A model generated the notes under the pieces. The model was not told where the DNA came from, ran no database searches, and worked only from the letters and a program-made list of their open reading frames with translations. A stretch of 64,000 nt of DNA from Litorilituus sediminis (GTDB lineage Bacteria > Pseudomonadota > Gammaproteobacteria > Enterobacterales > Alteromonadaceae), in NCBI RefSeq assembly GCF_004295665.1, contig NZ_CP034759.1, positions 2,046,001 to 2,110,000 of the forward strand, given 5' to 3'. Below, one piece after another: positions 54,342-64,000 of this stretch (position 1 is its first letter; every line of letters begins with the position of its first letter). A program made the position numbers and the translations under genes.

Positions 54342-54737
54342 CTAAGGTTTTGTTTGTGCCAAATAGGTCATTAAACTTGCCGTTGCCAGCTCATCGTCTT
54401 CATTCGCTCGCACTTCCATAACTATCGCGCGCATTTCATTATTAGCCGTCTTAACCACCTTTTGCTGCCAGAACCAAGTTCTGCCAGCCATTTCCACTTC
54501 ACCTTTCTTATTATTTTTTGGTGGCCAAGTTTCATCTAAGCTGGCAGCCACTAACTGATTAGAAGCAACCCAGTTAGCAAACATCTTTTCTTCTAAATGA
54601 TTTATATGACGAAAGTTATTATCTGCCGCCCCTAACAAAGCAACACCGGCGATCGCAAATACAGCCATTGCCAGCATGACCTCAATTAAAGTAAAGGCTG
54701 CCACTTTGCTTTTTTTACTAACCGCTAATTTAATCAT
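54342..54737 (-). CDS. gspI: type II secretion minor pseudopilin GspI
   Basis: 131 residues with the prepilin motif AFTLIEVMLAMAVFAIAGVAL, then the conserved GspI stretch HLEEKMFANWVASNQLVA (near 55-72). The ATG at 54737, overlapping the gspH stop by 8 bp, replaces the longer start; it gives MIKLAVSKKSKVAAFTLIE. It nucleates the tip of the pseudopilus. Confidence 0.93.
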   Translation of the reverse strand: MIKLAVSKKSKVAAFTLIEVMLAMAVFAIAGVALLGAADNNFRHINHLEEKMFANWVASNQLVAASLDETWPPKNNKKGEVEMAGRTWFWQQKVVKTANNEMRAIVMEVRANEDDELATASLMTYLAQTKP

Positions 54738-55356
54738 CAAGCACTGGCCCTTCAATGGTTAGCGGAATACTGTATAAAGCCGTTACTCGGTAAGCTAGCT
54801 CTTCTGTGTCATTAAGTAATGAGGCTTCATCGCTAAAACTAAAGGTCAGGCTAAACGGGGTAATATCCCCGCCTGATAAGATATACACTTGAGGAATAAT
54901 TTTCTCTTCTTGCTCTTCTTTAGATAACAGGGTGAAGTCTTCTTCATCCTGCTCTTTATAAACATCAGAATTAAACAGTTGTAGCTCTTCAAGAGGCAAA
55001 TCATCAAGCTCTAAGCTAAGCTCAACTTCAGGCGGTAATTGCTGAATAGCGACCCAATCTTGTTCAGGAATTTCTGTCCACTTAGTGCCGTCATAACCTA
55101 AGAATTGATAACTGTCTTTTTTAACAATTAAACCCAACTCAACATTGTTCAGTAAACCGTAATCACTGGCCGCTTCAAAAATAGCGGCAAACTGCTGGCT
55201 CGACTTTTTCAAGATATCTTCAGGACGCTCACCAAAAAAGGTAAATTGCACTAAGCTAACAATAATACCAATCAAGGCAACAACTACCATTACCTCAATT
55301 AAGGTAAAGCCTTTGTTGCCTTTCTTTTGTGTTAAGCGAGGTTGAGAGAAAGCCAT
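54730..55356 (-). CDS. gspH: type II secretion minor pseudopilin GspH
   Basis: 208 residues with the prepilin motif GFTLIEVMVVVALIGIIVSL and a long C-terminal globular domain (LLNNVELGLIVKKDSYQFLGYDG). GspH lies below the GspIJK tip in the pseudopilus. It is separated from gspG by 115 bp that contain a large hairpin, the only sizeable gap besides the F-G gap in this operon. Confidence 0.92.
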   Translation of the reverse strand: MAFSQPRLTQKKGNKGFTLIEVMVVVALIGIIVSLVQFTFFGERPEDILKKSSQQFAAIFEAASDYGLLNNVELGLIVKKDSYQFLGYDGTKWTEIPEQDWVAIQQLPPEVELSLELDDLPLEELQLFNSDVYKEQDEEDFTLLSKEEQEEKIIPQVYILSGGDITPFSLTFSFSDEASLLNDTEELAYRVTALYSIPLTIEGPVLDD

Positions 55357-55389
55357 AATGAAATGAAGCGTTAATTTTGAATTAACAAG

Positions 55390-55463
55390 CGCTTATCCAA
55401 GGCGATAAATACGACGTTTAGTTCGCTAAACGAGTATTTCTCAACGCAGAATAAGCGTTTTTT
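55390..55463. other. three-tier hairpin between gspG and gspH
   Basis: Three nested stems: CGCTTAT/ATAAGCG (55390-55396 with 55451-55457), AAATAC/GTATTT (55407-55412 with 55434-55439) and GTTTAG/CTAAAC (55416-55421 with 55426-55431) around a TTCG loop. A T-run follows only on the plus strand (55458-55463). On the gsp transcript it would therefore act as a stability or processing element 3' of gspG, not as a full terminator. It could raise the amount of the major pseudopilin over downstream subunits. Confidence 0.65.
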
Positions 55464-55471
55464 AAACAAAA

Positions 55472-55903
55472 TTATTGGAAGTCGCCCAAATTCCAGTTGC
55501 CTATGTCGTCTTCGGTACCTGCTTCACCATCGGGACCAGCAGAGAAGACATCCATTTTACCGTGCTCACCTGGATTTAATAAAATATAGTCATTACCCCA
55601 TGGATCTTTTGGTAAACGTTTAATATAACCATCTTCTGGGAATCGACGCGGCTCTGGCTCAATATCCGTTTGCTGAACAAGCGCTTCTAAACCTTGCTCT
55701 GTTGTTGGATAGTCATAATTATCCATCTTGTATAAACTAAGCGAGGTTTCTAGTGCAGTTACATCAGATACTGCTTTTTGCATATTGGCGCGCTCTTGGC
55801 TACCCATTAAGTTGGGTACTACCATACTTGCTAAAATACCTAAGATCACGATAACCACCATGACTTCTAATAAGGTAAAACCTCGTTGTGTTGCTTTATT
55901 CAT
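55472..55903 (-). CDS. gspG: type II secretion major pseudopilin GspG
   Basis: 143 residues, the shaft subunit of the pseudopilus. The prepilin leader and processing site are RGFTLLEVMVVIVILGILASMVVPN. The C-terminal calcium-binding loop is AGPDGEAGTEDDIGNW, as in characterised GspG. The second ATG (55903) lies eight bases from AGGA and is preferred to that at 55909. It is separated from gspF by a MITE-like element. Confidence 0.95.
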   Translation of the reverse strand: MNKATQRGFTLLEVMVVIVILGILASMVVPNLMGSQERANMQKAVSDVTALETSLSLYKMDNYDYPTTEQGLEALVQQTDIEPEPRRFPEDGYIKRLPKDPWGNDYILLNPGEHGKMDVFSAGPDGEAGTEDDIGNWNLGDFQ

Positions 55904-55972
55904 ATTCATTTCCTAATAACGCACTTTAAAAGATAATAATGTTAGTACTCACTCCCTCAGTACTAACCTAAT

Positions 55973-56236
55973 AATACCAATTGAATTAACTAGTTGCTCA
56001 TTCAGCGAGAATTAAAAGGCTTATAGGCAAGGCATTGATTGCAGAGAATGGTTATTCCCTTGTCAAAATCAATAACACAGCATATAAGCTTTTTAAACTC
56101 GCCCTTGGGAGCTTGTCAGGAAGTTGATAATTTAACAATTTTTTTGCTGAAAAATGACTACACCAGCATAAATTTGCTTTATCTCACCACTCTGACAGAG
56201 CTCTGAACTGTTCAAATAATTATTTCACTTGGTATT
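55973..56236. mobile_element. MITE-like element inside the gsp operon, between gspF and gspG
   Basis: 264 bp with terminal inverted repeats of about 24 bp: left 55973-55996 (AATACCAATTGAATTAAC...) and right 56213-56236, which reads AATACCAAGTGAAATAAT... on the other strand; 20 of 24 positions match. It has no open reading frame of useful size, ends close to the gspF stop (56243), and no clear target duplication was seen. Non-autonomous elements of this kind with AATACCAA-type ends are frequent in Alteromonadales. It lies at the only other large gap in an otherwise compact operon. Confidence 0.65.
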
Positions 56237-56242
56237 GTGAAC

Positions 56243-57475
56243 TTAACCGCCCACTAAACTGTTCAATTGTAATATTGGCTGTAATATTGCCATAACAATA
56301 AATAATACTACGCCAGCCATAGCTACCATCAATGCTGGCTCAAAAGCTTTCAATGATATATTCACCAAAGCTTCAAATTCTCTATCCTGATTATCTGCCG
56401 CTCGCCCTAGCATATGCTCTAACTGGCCACTTTTTTCACCACTGGCGATCATATGTAGCATCATCGGCGGAAATAGTTTTGTTTGCTCTAACGAGACACG
56501 CAAACTCGCGCCTTCACGTACTTTATCTGTTGCGCCTTTAACTTCCTGCTTAATATATAAGTTATCAAGTACTTCGCCAGAAATACGCATACTTTCAAGT
56601 AATGGCACGGCACTGGCGGTTAATATACTTAAGGTTCGAGCAAATCTTGCCGTATTGACACCACGGGCAACTTTACCAATACCTGGAATATTCAGCACCT
56701 TTTGGTGATACGCTAATTCAAAGCTCGGCTTTTTCATTAATTGAGAAAACACCAACATCAAAATAGCAATAAGCATAACAATACCCAAGCCATAGGCTTG
56801 TAAAAAGTCACTACTGGCAATTAAAAATTTCGTCGTACCAGGTAGATTTGCGCCCATATGCTCAAACTGACCAACAATTTTTGGCACCACAGCGGTTAGC
56901 AAAATAGCGATAACGCCAACGGCAACTATGGTCATTATGATTGGGTAAACTAACGCTTGAATAAGCTGAGAACGCATTTGCTGCCTTTGCTCAGTATAAT
57001 CAGCTAAGCGATTCAGTACTTTATCTAAGTGCCCTGATTTTTCACCCGCAGCAACCATAGCTCGGTACAAACGGTTAAAAACCTTAGGGTATTCCGCCAT
57101 ACTTTCAGCTAAACCATAGCCTTCGGTAACTTTACTGCGAACCCCCATCACCATACTTTTAATACGATTGTTATCACATTGCTCTGCAACCGCCATTAAT
57201 GATTCTTCTAGCGGCAAGCCTGATTCAACTAAGGTAGCTAATTGACGAGTGATTAATGCTAAATCTGCCGCAGATACTTTCCCCCTGCTGCGATCAGTTA
57301 AACCACTGACTTTACTGGAGCTGGTTTTAGATTTAGCTAGCGTTGCTGTCACTTCCAGCGGCATTAAACCTTGCTCTCTTAACAAGGTTCGCACTTGCCT
57401 TGGTGTATCGCCTTCGATTACACCTTTTTTAGTTTTGCCTTTCGCATCTACTGCTTGATAATCAAATGCTGCCAT
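56243..57475 (-). CDS. gspF: type II secretion inner membrane protein GspF
   Basis: 410 residues, polytopic platform protein. The start MAAFDYQAVDAKGKTKKGVI is diagnostic. Two GspF domains (about 70-195 and 270-395) with VAAGEKSGHLDKVLNRLADY and MIASGEKSGQLEHMLGRAAD, each followed by membrane segments, complete the fold. It begins 12 bp after gspE. Confidence 0.96.
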   Translation of the reverse strand: MAAFDYQAVDAKGKTKKGVIEGDTPRQVRTLLREQGLMPLEVTATLAKSKTSSSKVSGLTDRSRGKVSAADLALITRQLATLVESGLPLEESLMAVAEQCDNNRIKSMVMGVRSKVTEGYGLAESMAEYPKVFNRLYRAMVAAGEKSGHLDKVLNRLADYTEQRQQMRSQLIQALVYPIIMTIVAVGVIAILLTAVVPKIVGQFEHMGANLPGTTKFLIASSDFLQAYGLGIVMLIAILMLVFSQLMKKPSFELAYHQKVLNIPGIGKVARGVNTARFARTLSILTASAVPLLESMRISGEVLDNLYIKQEVKGATDKVREGASLRVSLEQTKLFPPMMLHMIASGEKSGQLEHMLGRAADNQDREFEALVNISLKAFEPALMVAMAGVVLFIVMAILQPILQLNSLVGG

Positions 57476-57487
57476 AGCTGTTACATC

Positions 57488-59047
57488 CTAGTCTTCACGT
57501 GTTACACGCAATACTTCTTCTAGGGTAGTTTGCCCAAGCATTACTTTATCAAAACCATCACGACGAATACTGGCGCTAGTTTTTCGAATGTACTTTTCAA
57601 TGGTTTGCTCGCCATGACCGTTATGAATAAGCTCACGTACCTTATCATCAACCGTTAACAGTTCGTGAATACCTGTTCGGCCTTTGTAACCTTTAAAGCT
57701 ACACTCTTCACAGCCAACCGCGCGATAAATCACTTCAGTTGAGCCCTCAGCCAAACCTAATAGCTCTCGCTCTTCTTCATCAGGCAGGTGACTTTCACGA
57801 CAGTGCGGACATAAGGTACGCACCAAACGCTGCGCTAACACACCTAATAAGCTTGATGAAAGTAGGAAAGGCTCAACCCCCATATCTTCCATACGGGTAA
57901 TAGCGCCAGCAGCGGTATTAGTATGAAGTGTCGATAACACTAAATGACCTGTTAAACTCGCTTGTACAGCAATTTGTGCGGTTTCTAAATCTCGAATCTC
58001 ACCAACCATGACCACATCAGGATCTTGACGTAATATTGCTCTTAAACCACGCGCAAAGGTCATATCTACCTTAGTATTAACTTGGGTTTGCCCTATACCT
58101 TCAATGGCATATTCAATAGGGTCTTCAACCGTTAAAATATTGCGCTCTTTAGCATCAATTTGTGATAAACCTGCATATAAGGTGGTACTTTTACCTGAGC
58201 CGGTAGGGCCTGTAACCAATATAATGCCATGCGGTTTATCAATTAACTGTGAAAAGTTAACACGCACCGCATCTGTCATACCTAAATCTTGTAAATCTAA
58301 GCGGGCGGCATTCTTATCCAGTAAACGTAATACTACTCGTTCACCATGACCTGTTGGCATAGTAGAAACACGCACATCTACCGCTCGACCACCGATTCGC
58401 AACGATATACGACCATCTTGTGGGATACGTTTTTCGGCGATATCAAGCTTTGCCATTACCTTAATACGCGAAACTAATAACGAGGCAAGTTTACGGTTTG
58501 GCTTTAAGACTTCTCGTAACACGCCATCGACGCGAAAACGAATTTGTAAGGCATTTTCAAAGGTTTCAATATGGATATCAGAGGCGCTTTCTTTAATGGC
58601 CTCGCTGAGCATGGCATTAATTAATTTGATAATTGGCGCATCATCTTCATTTTCGAGCAAGTCTTCACTTTCAACCATCTCATCAGCAAGTGAATAAAGA
58701 TCAACTTCATTACCTATATCTTCCATCATTTGCTGTGCTTCAGATGAATCTCGCTGATATGCCTGTGTAAGCAATAATTCAAAGGCGGTTGGCTGTAAAA
58801 TATCAAAAACAAAAGGTGCTTTTAAAATACGGCGCACTTCTAAAACGATATCAAAATTAACCTCTGCCAAACAATGCAATGTATATAAACAACCATGGGG
58901 AGCTTCTTCTTCATTACGGCTGATTAAGACACTATGACGCTTAGCAAAAGCAAACGGCAATAACCATGAGTTACTCGCTTGCTCTTCTGCTACGAGTAAT
59001 TCATCGTCTTGCTCTGCGGTTTGTTCTGGTACTAATTCAACAGTCAT
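57488..59047 (-). CDS. gspE: type II secretion ATPase GspE
   Basis: 519-residue AAA+-like secretion ATPase that drives pseudopilus assembly. An N-terminal N1E-like region (about 30-140) binds GspL. Walker A is [14 protein letters not shown], the Asp box is LTVEDPIEY, Walker B is [12 protein letters not shown], and the His box is [16 protein letters not shown] zinc-binding Cys4 module is formed by CPHC and CEEC near 415-455. The start overlaps the gspD stop by one base. Confidence 0.96.
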   Translation of the reverse strand: MTVELVPEQTAEQDDELLVAEEQASNSWLLPFAFAKRHSVLISRNEEEAPHGCLYTLHCLAEVNFDIVLEVRRILKAPFVFDILQPTAFELLLTQAYQRDSSEAQQMMEDIGNEVDLYSLADEMVESEDLLENEDDAPIIKLINAMLSEAIKESASDIHIETFENALQIRFRVDGVLREVLKPNRKLASLLVSRIKVMAKLDIAEKRIPQDGRISLRIGGRAVDVRVSTMPTGHGERVVLRLLDKNAARLDLQDLGMTDAVRVNFSQLIDKPHGIILVTGPTGSGKSTTLYAGLSQIDAKERNILTVEDPIEYAIEGIGQTQVNTKVDMTFARGLRAILRQDPDVVMVGEIRDLETAQIAVQASLTGHLVLSTLHTNTAAGAITRMEDMGVEPFLLSSSLLGVLAQRLVRTLCPHCRESHLPDEEERELLGLAEGSTEVIYRAVGCEECSFKGYKGRTGIHELLTVDDKVRELIHNGHGEQTIEKYIRKTSASIRRDGFDKVMLGQTTLEEVLRVTRED

Positions 59048-61239
59048 TAGTGTTTTTCTTCCGCTGCTTTTTTATCTTTCTCGGCATCAAGAAACTTTTG
59101 ATAATCTTCTAACGATGGCTCTTGCAACTTATCTTGCTGTTTCTGCTCTTTAATTGACTGCTGATATTCTTCAAATGACGGTGGCAAGGTTAATTTATCA
59201 TCCCACTCAGGCAGAATTGGCATGTTCTCATTACTCATTAATGATAAGCCTTCTTCGTGCTTACGCAGTTGATCGGCACGAATATAGTTATATTTCGCTT
59301 GGCTCATCTCTGACATTAAGGCACTATCACTAACGATCGTTGGGCGTAAGAACACCATCAAATTACGCTTGCGCGTACTATTAGTGGTTGATTTAAATAA
59401 ATGGCCAAGGATCGGAATATCACCTAGTAATGGTACTTTTTGCACGCTTTCTTGTACGTCTTCATCAATTAAGCCACCAAGAATAACGGTTGCGCCATTT
59501 TCCGCCATAACGGTAGTTTTGATTTCTCTTTTATTAATAGAAATATCAACACCTGTTGCGCCACTTACGGAAGAAACTTCTTGCTCAATAATTAGTTGAA
59601 CCGCATCACCTTCATTAATTTGTGGCGTAACGCGTAGCTTAATACCTACTTCTTGTCGTTCTACCGTTTGAAATGGGTTGTTATTATTACTGCCCGTTGC
59701 CGAGCCAGTAATAATTGGCACTTCTTGACCAACAATAAAATATGCTTCTTCATTATCTATGGTAGTGATACTTGGCGTAGCTAAAATATTGGAATTAGTA
59801 TCACTACTCACCGCCTGCACAATAGCGCCCCAATCATTCTTCATAACGCCAAACATCATACCGCTAACGTTACCGAGCACTTGAGCGAGTAGCGTATAAT
59901 CACCTTTAGTCGCAGGATTATTAGACTCTGTAATCGTCCCATCAGGGTTTGTTACTTTTGTTTGACTAGCTTCTTCACCTTCAGCTGCATATGCTCCAGC
60001 CGCTACTTGACTAATAGAGGCAGGGCCATTAGTAAACTGGGTAAAACCACCTTGCTCGTTATACCATTGCACGCCTAAGCTAACGCCATCGCCTTCTAAT
60101 ACTTCAACAATAATGGCTTCAACCAAGACTTGCTTTCGTGGAATATCGAGTTGACGAATAACCGCCTCTAAAGACGCTAACATATCTGGCTGTGCGGTTA
60201 TAACAATAGCATTAGTTGATTCGTGGGCATCAATACTGATATCACGTTTTTGACTAGCGCGAGATTTAGTTGTTGTACCTTTACTTTCTTCAGCAATAGA
60301 CTCACTAACACCTTTAAGTACCTTAACTAAATCTTCTGCTTTTGAATATTTTAAATAATAGACTCGAGTATTACCGTTAGTTTCTAGCTCGCTATCTAAA
60401 CGCTTAACTAATTTAGCAACACGTTCACGCGCCTGAATTTCACCGCTGATAATAACGCTGTTCGATCTATCGTCGGCAACAATTTTCGGAATTAAAAAGG
60501 TTGGCTGTGCTGCTTTGGCGCCACCTGTAGGCTTGTTCATGGCTTCAATAATACGAACCATTTCACCCGCTGAAGCATATGCTAACTTGATGATTTCTAC
60601 GTCTTGGTCACCGGCTCTATCAACGCGTTCAATAATTTTAACTAAACGATTCACCGTTGCCGCGGTTCCCGTTAGCATAATAACGTTAGCAGGGTCGTAG
60701 TTAACCACATTACCGCCACCTGCTTGGTCTGACAGCTGTCTTAATAATGGCACTAGCTCACGTACGGTAACATTTTTCACTTCCACAACACGGGTGACCA
60801 TTTCATCACCAAGAATATTGCTACCACTCCCAACAACTGGAATAGCCGCTGTTTTAGCATCCTTATTGCGAATGATTTTAATAATGTTGTTATCCATTTC
60901 TACGGCCGCATAACCGTATACTTCAAGGACATTTAAGAAGAATTGATAATATTGCTCTTCTGTTAGCAAGTCATAGCTACGAACATTGATTTTGCCACGA
61001 ACATTAGGATCAACAATCATGGTCTTCTTCAAGTTTTTACCGACAATATTGACAAACTCAGCTATTTCCGTGCCCTTAAAGTTCGGCGAATATTGTGCAG
61101 CAAAAGACTGGCTGACCAAACAAACCGTGTTAATTGCACATGCCGCAGTAATCGCTAGTAGCAAATGCTTAGCCTTAGAAAAGCTAGATTTATTTTGCGT
61201 TAATAAAGAGGCGCTTTGGCGCTTGAAAAGATTCATCAT
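59047..61239 (-). CDS. gspD: type II secretion secretin GspD
   Basis: 730-residue outer-membrane channel. After a signal peptide ([21 protein letters not shown]) come N0 ([20 protein letters not shown]) and N1-N3 domains ([36 protein letters not shown]; [18 protein letters not shown]), then the secretin barrel. It ends [15 protein letters not shown] and [11 protein letters not shown]. The C-terminal S domain is Lys/Glu/Gln rich. It has no AMIN domains, unlike pilQ here. Two adjacent ATGs can serve as start. It follows gspC by 25 bp. Confidence 0.96.
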   Translation of the reverse strand: MMNLFKRQSASLLTQNKSSFSKAKHLLLAITAACAINTVCLVSQSFAAQYSPNFKGTEIAEFVNIVGKNLKKTMIVDPNVRGKINVRSYDLLTEEQYYQFFLNVLEVYGYAAVEMDNNIIKIIRNKDAKTAAIPVVGSGSNILGDEMVTRVVEVKNVTVRELVPLLRQLSDQAGGGNVVNYDPANVIMLTGTAATVNRLVKIIERVDRAGDQDVEIIKLAYASAGEMVRIIEAMNKPTGGAKAAQPTFLIPKIVADDRSNSVIISGEIQARERVAKLVKRLDSELETNGNTRVYYLKYSKAEDLVKVLKGVSESIAEESKGTTTKSRASQKRDISIDAHESTNAIVITAQPDMLASLEAVIRQLDIPRKQVLVEAIIVEVLEGDGVSLGVQWYNEQGGFTQFTNGPASISQVAAGAYAAEGEEASQTKVTNPDGTITESNNPATKGDYTLLAQVLGNVSGMMFGVMKNDWGAIVQAVSSDTNSNILATPSITTIDNEEAYFIVGQEVPIITGSATGSNNNNPFQTVERQEVGIKLRVTPQINEGDAVQLIIEQEVSSVSGATGVDISINKREIKTTVMAENGATVILGGLIDEDVQESVQKVPLLGDIPILGHLFKSTTNSTRKRNLMVFLRPTIVSDSALMSEMSQAKYNYIRADQLRKHEEGLSLMSNENMPILPEWDDKLTLPPSFEEYQQSIKEQKQQDKLQEPSLEDYQKFLDAEKDKKAAEEKH

Positions 61240-61264
61240 AATTATTATTTTCTCAAATCATTAG

Positions 61265-62209
61265 CTAATCAATGCTAAAGAGGATTTCCGTTAAACTTCC
61301 ATTGCGATCAACTAATAATGAAACATCTCTAGCTTGTTTCATTTCAGCTAACGCTTGTGCGGCTTCACTAGCAGCGGTTAAATCGAAGCCATTCATTTGT
61401 ACCGCAACATCACCCGGCATTAAACCCGATGCTTTAAAAAAGTCTGCTTTTTTACCTGGCCTTAAAGCATAGCCAATGATTTTACCTTGCTTACGCTTAG
61501 GCTGAATACGCAAATAGTCCGTTATTTTACCCGGGTCTTTTGTTAAATCTGCACGAAGATCTTTTGCTGATGCGCTTAACTGTTTATTATTACGTTGATC
61601 AAGCACTTCAGACTTTTTCGGGCTAGGACGACTCGTTTTTTTCGTGGTCGATGCCGTTTGTTCAATAGCACGTGCTGGCTTTTTAAAATCAAAACCTTCT
61701 AGCATTAAGGTTTCTAAACGGCCTGATTGTTTTATCAGCACTCGATCCATCAGTACTTTTTCTAAACTCGCTCGAGTACCTTTAATTAGATCACCAATAC
61801 CATAGGTTTCTTGTTTACCTTGATACTCAATAATTGCCGCTGCTGTTTCAACACTATCACTGGCAACCAAGCCAGATAATACCAACTTCAATTTAGTTTC
61901 TGGCGCATCTTGCACTTCAACTACAGTTTCTTGCTTTTTATCTTGTTCGTTATAAACCCCAAACAAGTTTAACGCTTGTAACTCAGCAATGTTAAAAGAC
62001 TTATTTGTATTAGCCAGAGCAGTATTAGACAAGCCAGTTGCGGCCACAGGCTGAGTCATTGCAGGTTGCGGCACAAGCAACCAAGTTATTTTGGCAAAAA
62101 CATAAGCAACATAAATCAATAATAAAATACTGATCAGTTGGGCTATTTTTTTCTGCGGTAACTTAGCAGCTAAGGCTAAGTAAGGTGTCATATTAGAGGG
62201 AAACGCCAT
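61265..62209 (-). CDS. gspC: type II secretion protein GspC
   Basis: 314 residues, links the inner-membrane platform to GspD. One membrane helix at about 22-42 (LISILLLIYVAYVFAKITWLL) precedes the homology region (NLFGVYNEQDKKQ..., KLVLSGLVASDSVETAAAII). A Thr/Lys/Pro-rich linker follows, then a C-terminal PDZ domain (FKASGLMPGDVAVQMNGFDL) that governs substrate choice. First gene of the operon, divergent from hslR. Confidence 0.94.
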   Translation of the reverse strand: MAFPSNMTPYLALAAKLPQKKIAQLISILLLIYVAYVFAKITWLLVPQPAMTQPVAATGLSNTALANTNKSFNIAELQALNLFGVYNEQDKKQETVVEVQDAPETKLKLVLSGLVASDSVETAAAIIEYQGKQETYGIGDLIKGTRASLEKVLMDRVLIKQSGRLETLMLEGFDFKKPARAIEQTASTTKKTSRPSPKKSEVLDQRNNKQLSASAKDLRADLTKDPGKITDYLRIQPKRKQGKIIGYALRPGKKADFFKASGLMPGDVAVQMNGFDLTAASEAAQALAEMKQARDVSLLVDRNGSLTEILFSID

Positions 62210-62549
62210 ACTTCACTTATTGTTTACCATGACTTTTTATTCTGTTGAATGGTAATTATTTATAATTTCAAAAGTAAATAAAAAGTAAATTTTTTTTAAG
62301 GTTAAGCTTCCGATAATACTTGAGCAATCGCTTAGCAACAAGCAATGGAGGCAATTTTTAACTATTATTTACAAAACAAGGTGCGATTTTATAGAGAAAA
62401 AATGACACTTATGTTAATTTGCGCACAATTTTTCAGGGTAAGCTTCACATCTTATGCTGAAATAACTTAGTTACATTTTTTATCGTTACACAACTAGGGC
62501 AACTTTTAACATAAATAGTTCCATGTAGCGATACGCAGGTACTTATTTT
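62210..62549. other. divergent gspC/hslR intergenic region
   Basis: 340 bp of A+T-rich sequence without a supported gene. It must hold the promoter of the gsp operon and that of hslRO. No consensus sigma32 promoter, long inverted repeat or operator was recognised by eye. The longest start-to-stop frames are about 22 codons and lack ribosome-binding sites. Confidence 0.5.
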
Positions 62550-62957
62550 ATGGCAGCATCTAAAGCCGAAAAAGATAACAACGCTACTCGCTTAGATAAG
62601 TGGTTATGGGCAGCAAGGTTTTATAAAACTCGCGCCATTGCCAAACAAATGATTGATGGCGGCAAGGTTTTTTATAATGGCCAACGCACTAAATCAGGTA
62701 AATCAGTTGCCTTAGGCGATATTATAAAAATACGCCAAGGTTATGAAGAAAAAGAAGTTGAAGTCATTGCCCTTGCAGATAAAAGGCGCGATGCCACCTT
62801 TGCCCAGACCCTTTATCAAGAAACAGAGCAAAGCTTAGCCAGCCGTGAAAAAAATGCTTTAGCGCGTAAGCAAGGCATTTTATTAAGCCCTGCCAGTGAA
62901 ACTAAACCAGATAAAAAACAACGCCGACAAATCAGGCAATTTAAAGAAAGGATGTAA
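62550..62957 (+). CDS. hslR: heat shock protein 15 (ribosome rescue factor)
   Basis: 135 residues with an S4 RNA-binding domain (RLDKWLWAARFYKTRAIAKQMIDGGKVFYNGQRTK...) and a Lys/Arg/Gln-rich C-terminal helix. HslR binds stalled 50S subunits that carry peptidyl-tRNA. The position before hslO is standard. The hslO start lies 4 bp after its stop, so both are co-transcribed. Confidence 0.94.
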   Translation: MAASKAEKDNNATRLDKWLWAARFYKTRAIAKQMIDGGKVFYNGQRTKSGKSVALGDIIKIRQGYEEKEVEVIALADKRRDATFAQTLYQETEQSLASREKNALARKQGILLSPASETKPDKKQRRQIRQFKERM

Positions 62958-62961
62958 TTCC

Positions 62962-63822
62962 ATGAGCCAATTTGATGTATTAAACCGCTATTTATTTGCC
63001 GATTGCCACGCACGTGGTGAACTAGTGCAACTAGATGAAAGCTATAAAGCCATCCTAAAAAATCATAACTACCCTGTTGGTGTTCAGCAATTGCTGGGTG
63101 AAGTACTAGCAGCAACCAGCCTATTAACAGCCACCTTAAAGTTTGAAGGTGAAATTACTGTTCAATTACAAGGTGATGGCCCTATCGGTTATATTTCAGT
63201 AAATGGTAATAACAATCAGCAAATGCGCGGTATTGCCAAGCTTAAAGAAGCAACACAAGCAACAGGTCTAAGAGCGCTTATTGGTAAAGGCACTATGGTT
63301 ATCACTATTCGCCCTAGCAAAGGTGAAGCCTACCAAGGTGTGGTGGCACTTGAGCAAGATACTATTGCAGGTTGTTTAGCACACTATTTTGAGGTATCAG
63401 AACAAATTCCAACACAAATTTGGCTTTTCACAGATACTGACAAACAGCAAGTGGGCGGCGCTTTAGTACAATTGCTACCAGATGGTGAAGATAAAGCCAA
63501 GCAACAAGCTGACTATGAACACTTATGCCAATTAACCAACACAATTAAAGCAGAAGAGATCTTTACCTTAGAAGCTGAAGCTTTGCTGTATCGCTTATAT
63601 CACCAAGAGCAAGTTAATTTGTTTGACCCGCAAGCGGTTAGCTATGTGTGTGGTTGTTCAGAAGAGAAGTGTTTAGCGGCAATTTCACAAATTGAACCAA
63701 GTGAAATTAAAGCCATTTTGGCTGAGCAAGGCAAAATTTCGATGCACTGCGACTATTGTTTAACAAGCTACGATTTTGATGAAGCTAAACTACAAAGTTT
63801 CATTTCGAAAGTTTCTCATTAA
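62962..63822 (+). CDS. hslO: redox-regulated chaperone Hsp33
   Basis: 286 residues from the ATG at 62962, with AAAGGA upstream; the longest frame would begin inside hslR and is not plausible. The start MSQFDVLNRYLFADCHARGELVQL is diagnostic. The C-terminal zinc-centre cysteines lie in VCGCSEEKC (near 229-237) and MHCDYC (near 263-268), giving the CXC...CXXC redox switch. It holds unfolding proteins under oxidative stress. After 63822 the window has 178 bp in which nothing else is seen. Confidence 0.96.
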   Translation: MSQFDVLNRYLFADCHARGELVQLDESYKAILKNHNYPVGVQQLLGEVLAATSLLTATLKFEGEITVQLQGDGPIGYISVNGNNNQQMRGIAKLKEATQATGLRALIGKGTMVITIRPSKGEAYQGVVALEQDTIAGCLAHYFEVSEQIPTQIWLFTDTDKQQVGGALVQLLPDGEDKAKQQADYEHLCQLTNTIKAEEIFTLEAEALLYRLYHQEQVNLFDPQAVSYVCGCSEEKCLAAISQIEPSEIKAILAEQGKISMHCDYCLTSYDFDEAKLQSFISKVSH

Positions 63823-64000
63823 AAACAACTTTCAATTATTAGCTTTTTTTACTTGTTTATGCTTTTTTTTAGTTCATCATTAGATTAAAGCATAAACAAC
63901 AGCCCCTCTTTAAAACCTTTATTTTCCTTATTCATCTTCACTTTTATTAAACAAATCATCGCAATATTGCCTCATTCATGTCAGTTATAGTGAAAACTTT

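Noticed and set aside
62896..62961. GTG start giving a 308-residue Hsp33
   Set aside because: It would begin inside hslR; the ATG at 62962 has AAAGGA upstream and matches the family start.
1..64000. tRNA, rRNA, prophage, integron or CRISPR loci
   Set aside because: None was recognised by eye on either strand; a tRNAscan, Infernal and CRISPR finder run would settle this.

Overview
The window is chromosomal DNA of a marine gammaproteobacterium, most likely an Alteromonadales member near Colwellia/Thalassotalea. The reasons are the A+T-rich composition (judged by eye), the fused argH(A) gene, the pilMNOPQ-aroK-aroB-damX-dam order, the small families DUF3545, DUF2959 and DUF3149, and a Ni-superoxide dismutase. 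No rRNA, tRNA, CRISPR array, prophage or transposase gene was seen. Most of the window is conserved core genome, and the unusual signals sit in the gaps between housekeeping blocks.

Layout. 1-9.0 kb (minus strand) holds the type IV pilus assembly/secretin operon pilMNOPQ, then aroK, aroB, damX and a dam gene cut by the window edge. mrcA (PBP1a) diverges from pilM. 11.7-20.7 kb is the arginine regulon: argC-argB-argF-argG-argH(A)-argA on the minus strand and argE diverging. A DUF1624-type membrane acyltransferase and an unrecognised 457-residue protein follow. 23.4-27.7 kb is the methionine block: metB-metL opposite metJ, with two groups of MetJ-box-like repeats between them. 27.8-30.6 kb carries a DUF2959 lipoprotein, a PLP-dependent deaminase-like enzyme and hemE.

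31.0-32.6 kb is a four-gene minus-strand operon encoding a TPR/CxxC protein, a His-rich small membrane protein, Ni-SOD (sodN) and its maturation protease (sodX). Its strong sigma70-type promoter is overlapped by a perfect 19-bp Fur-type palindrome. A probable small RNA gene with its own promoter and terminator lies just beyond sodX. 32.7-44 kb holds a thioesterase, an M20 amidohydrolase, a glycosyltransferase, fkpA, a WD40 lipoprotein, slyX, yheV, yheS, a Sel1-repeat protein, a 42-residue membrane protein, a flagellin-like gene broken by an exact 38-bp tandem duplication, yheT, yheU and a DUF3545 gene. A solitary periplasmic binding protein then converges on a methyl-accepting chemotaxis protein.

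46.9-50.1 kb has a DUF1338 gene, cysQ, nudE and yrfG. 50.1-62.2 kb is a complete type II secretion operon gspCDEFGHIJKLMN on the minus strand. A MITE-like element of about 264 bp separates gspF from gspG, and a three-tier hairpin separates gspG from gspH. hslR and hslO diverge from gspC at the right edge.

The leading candidates for something undescribed are the iron-regulated Ni-SOD operon with two extra genes, the 38-bp duplication that could act as a reversible flagellin switch, the small RNA candidate near 30.9-31.0 kb, and the 457-residue protein with a decayed HD-type motif. Several start codons were moved from the longest ORF to an internal codon; the reason is given in each entry.
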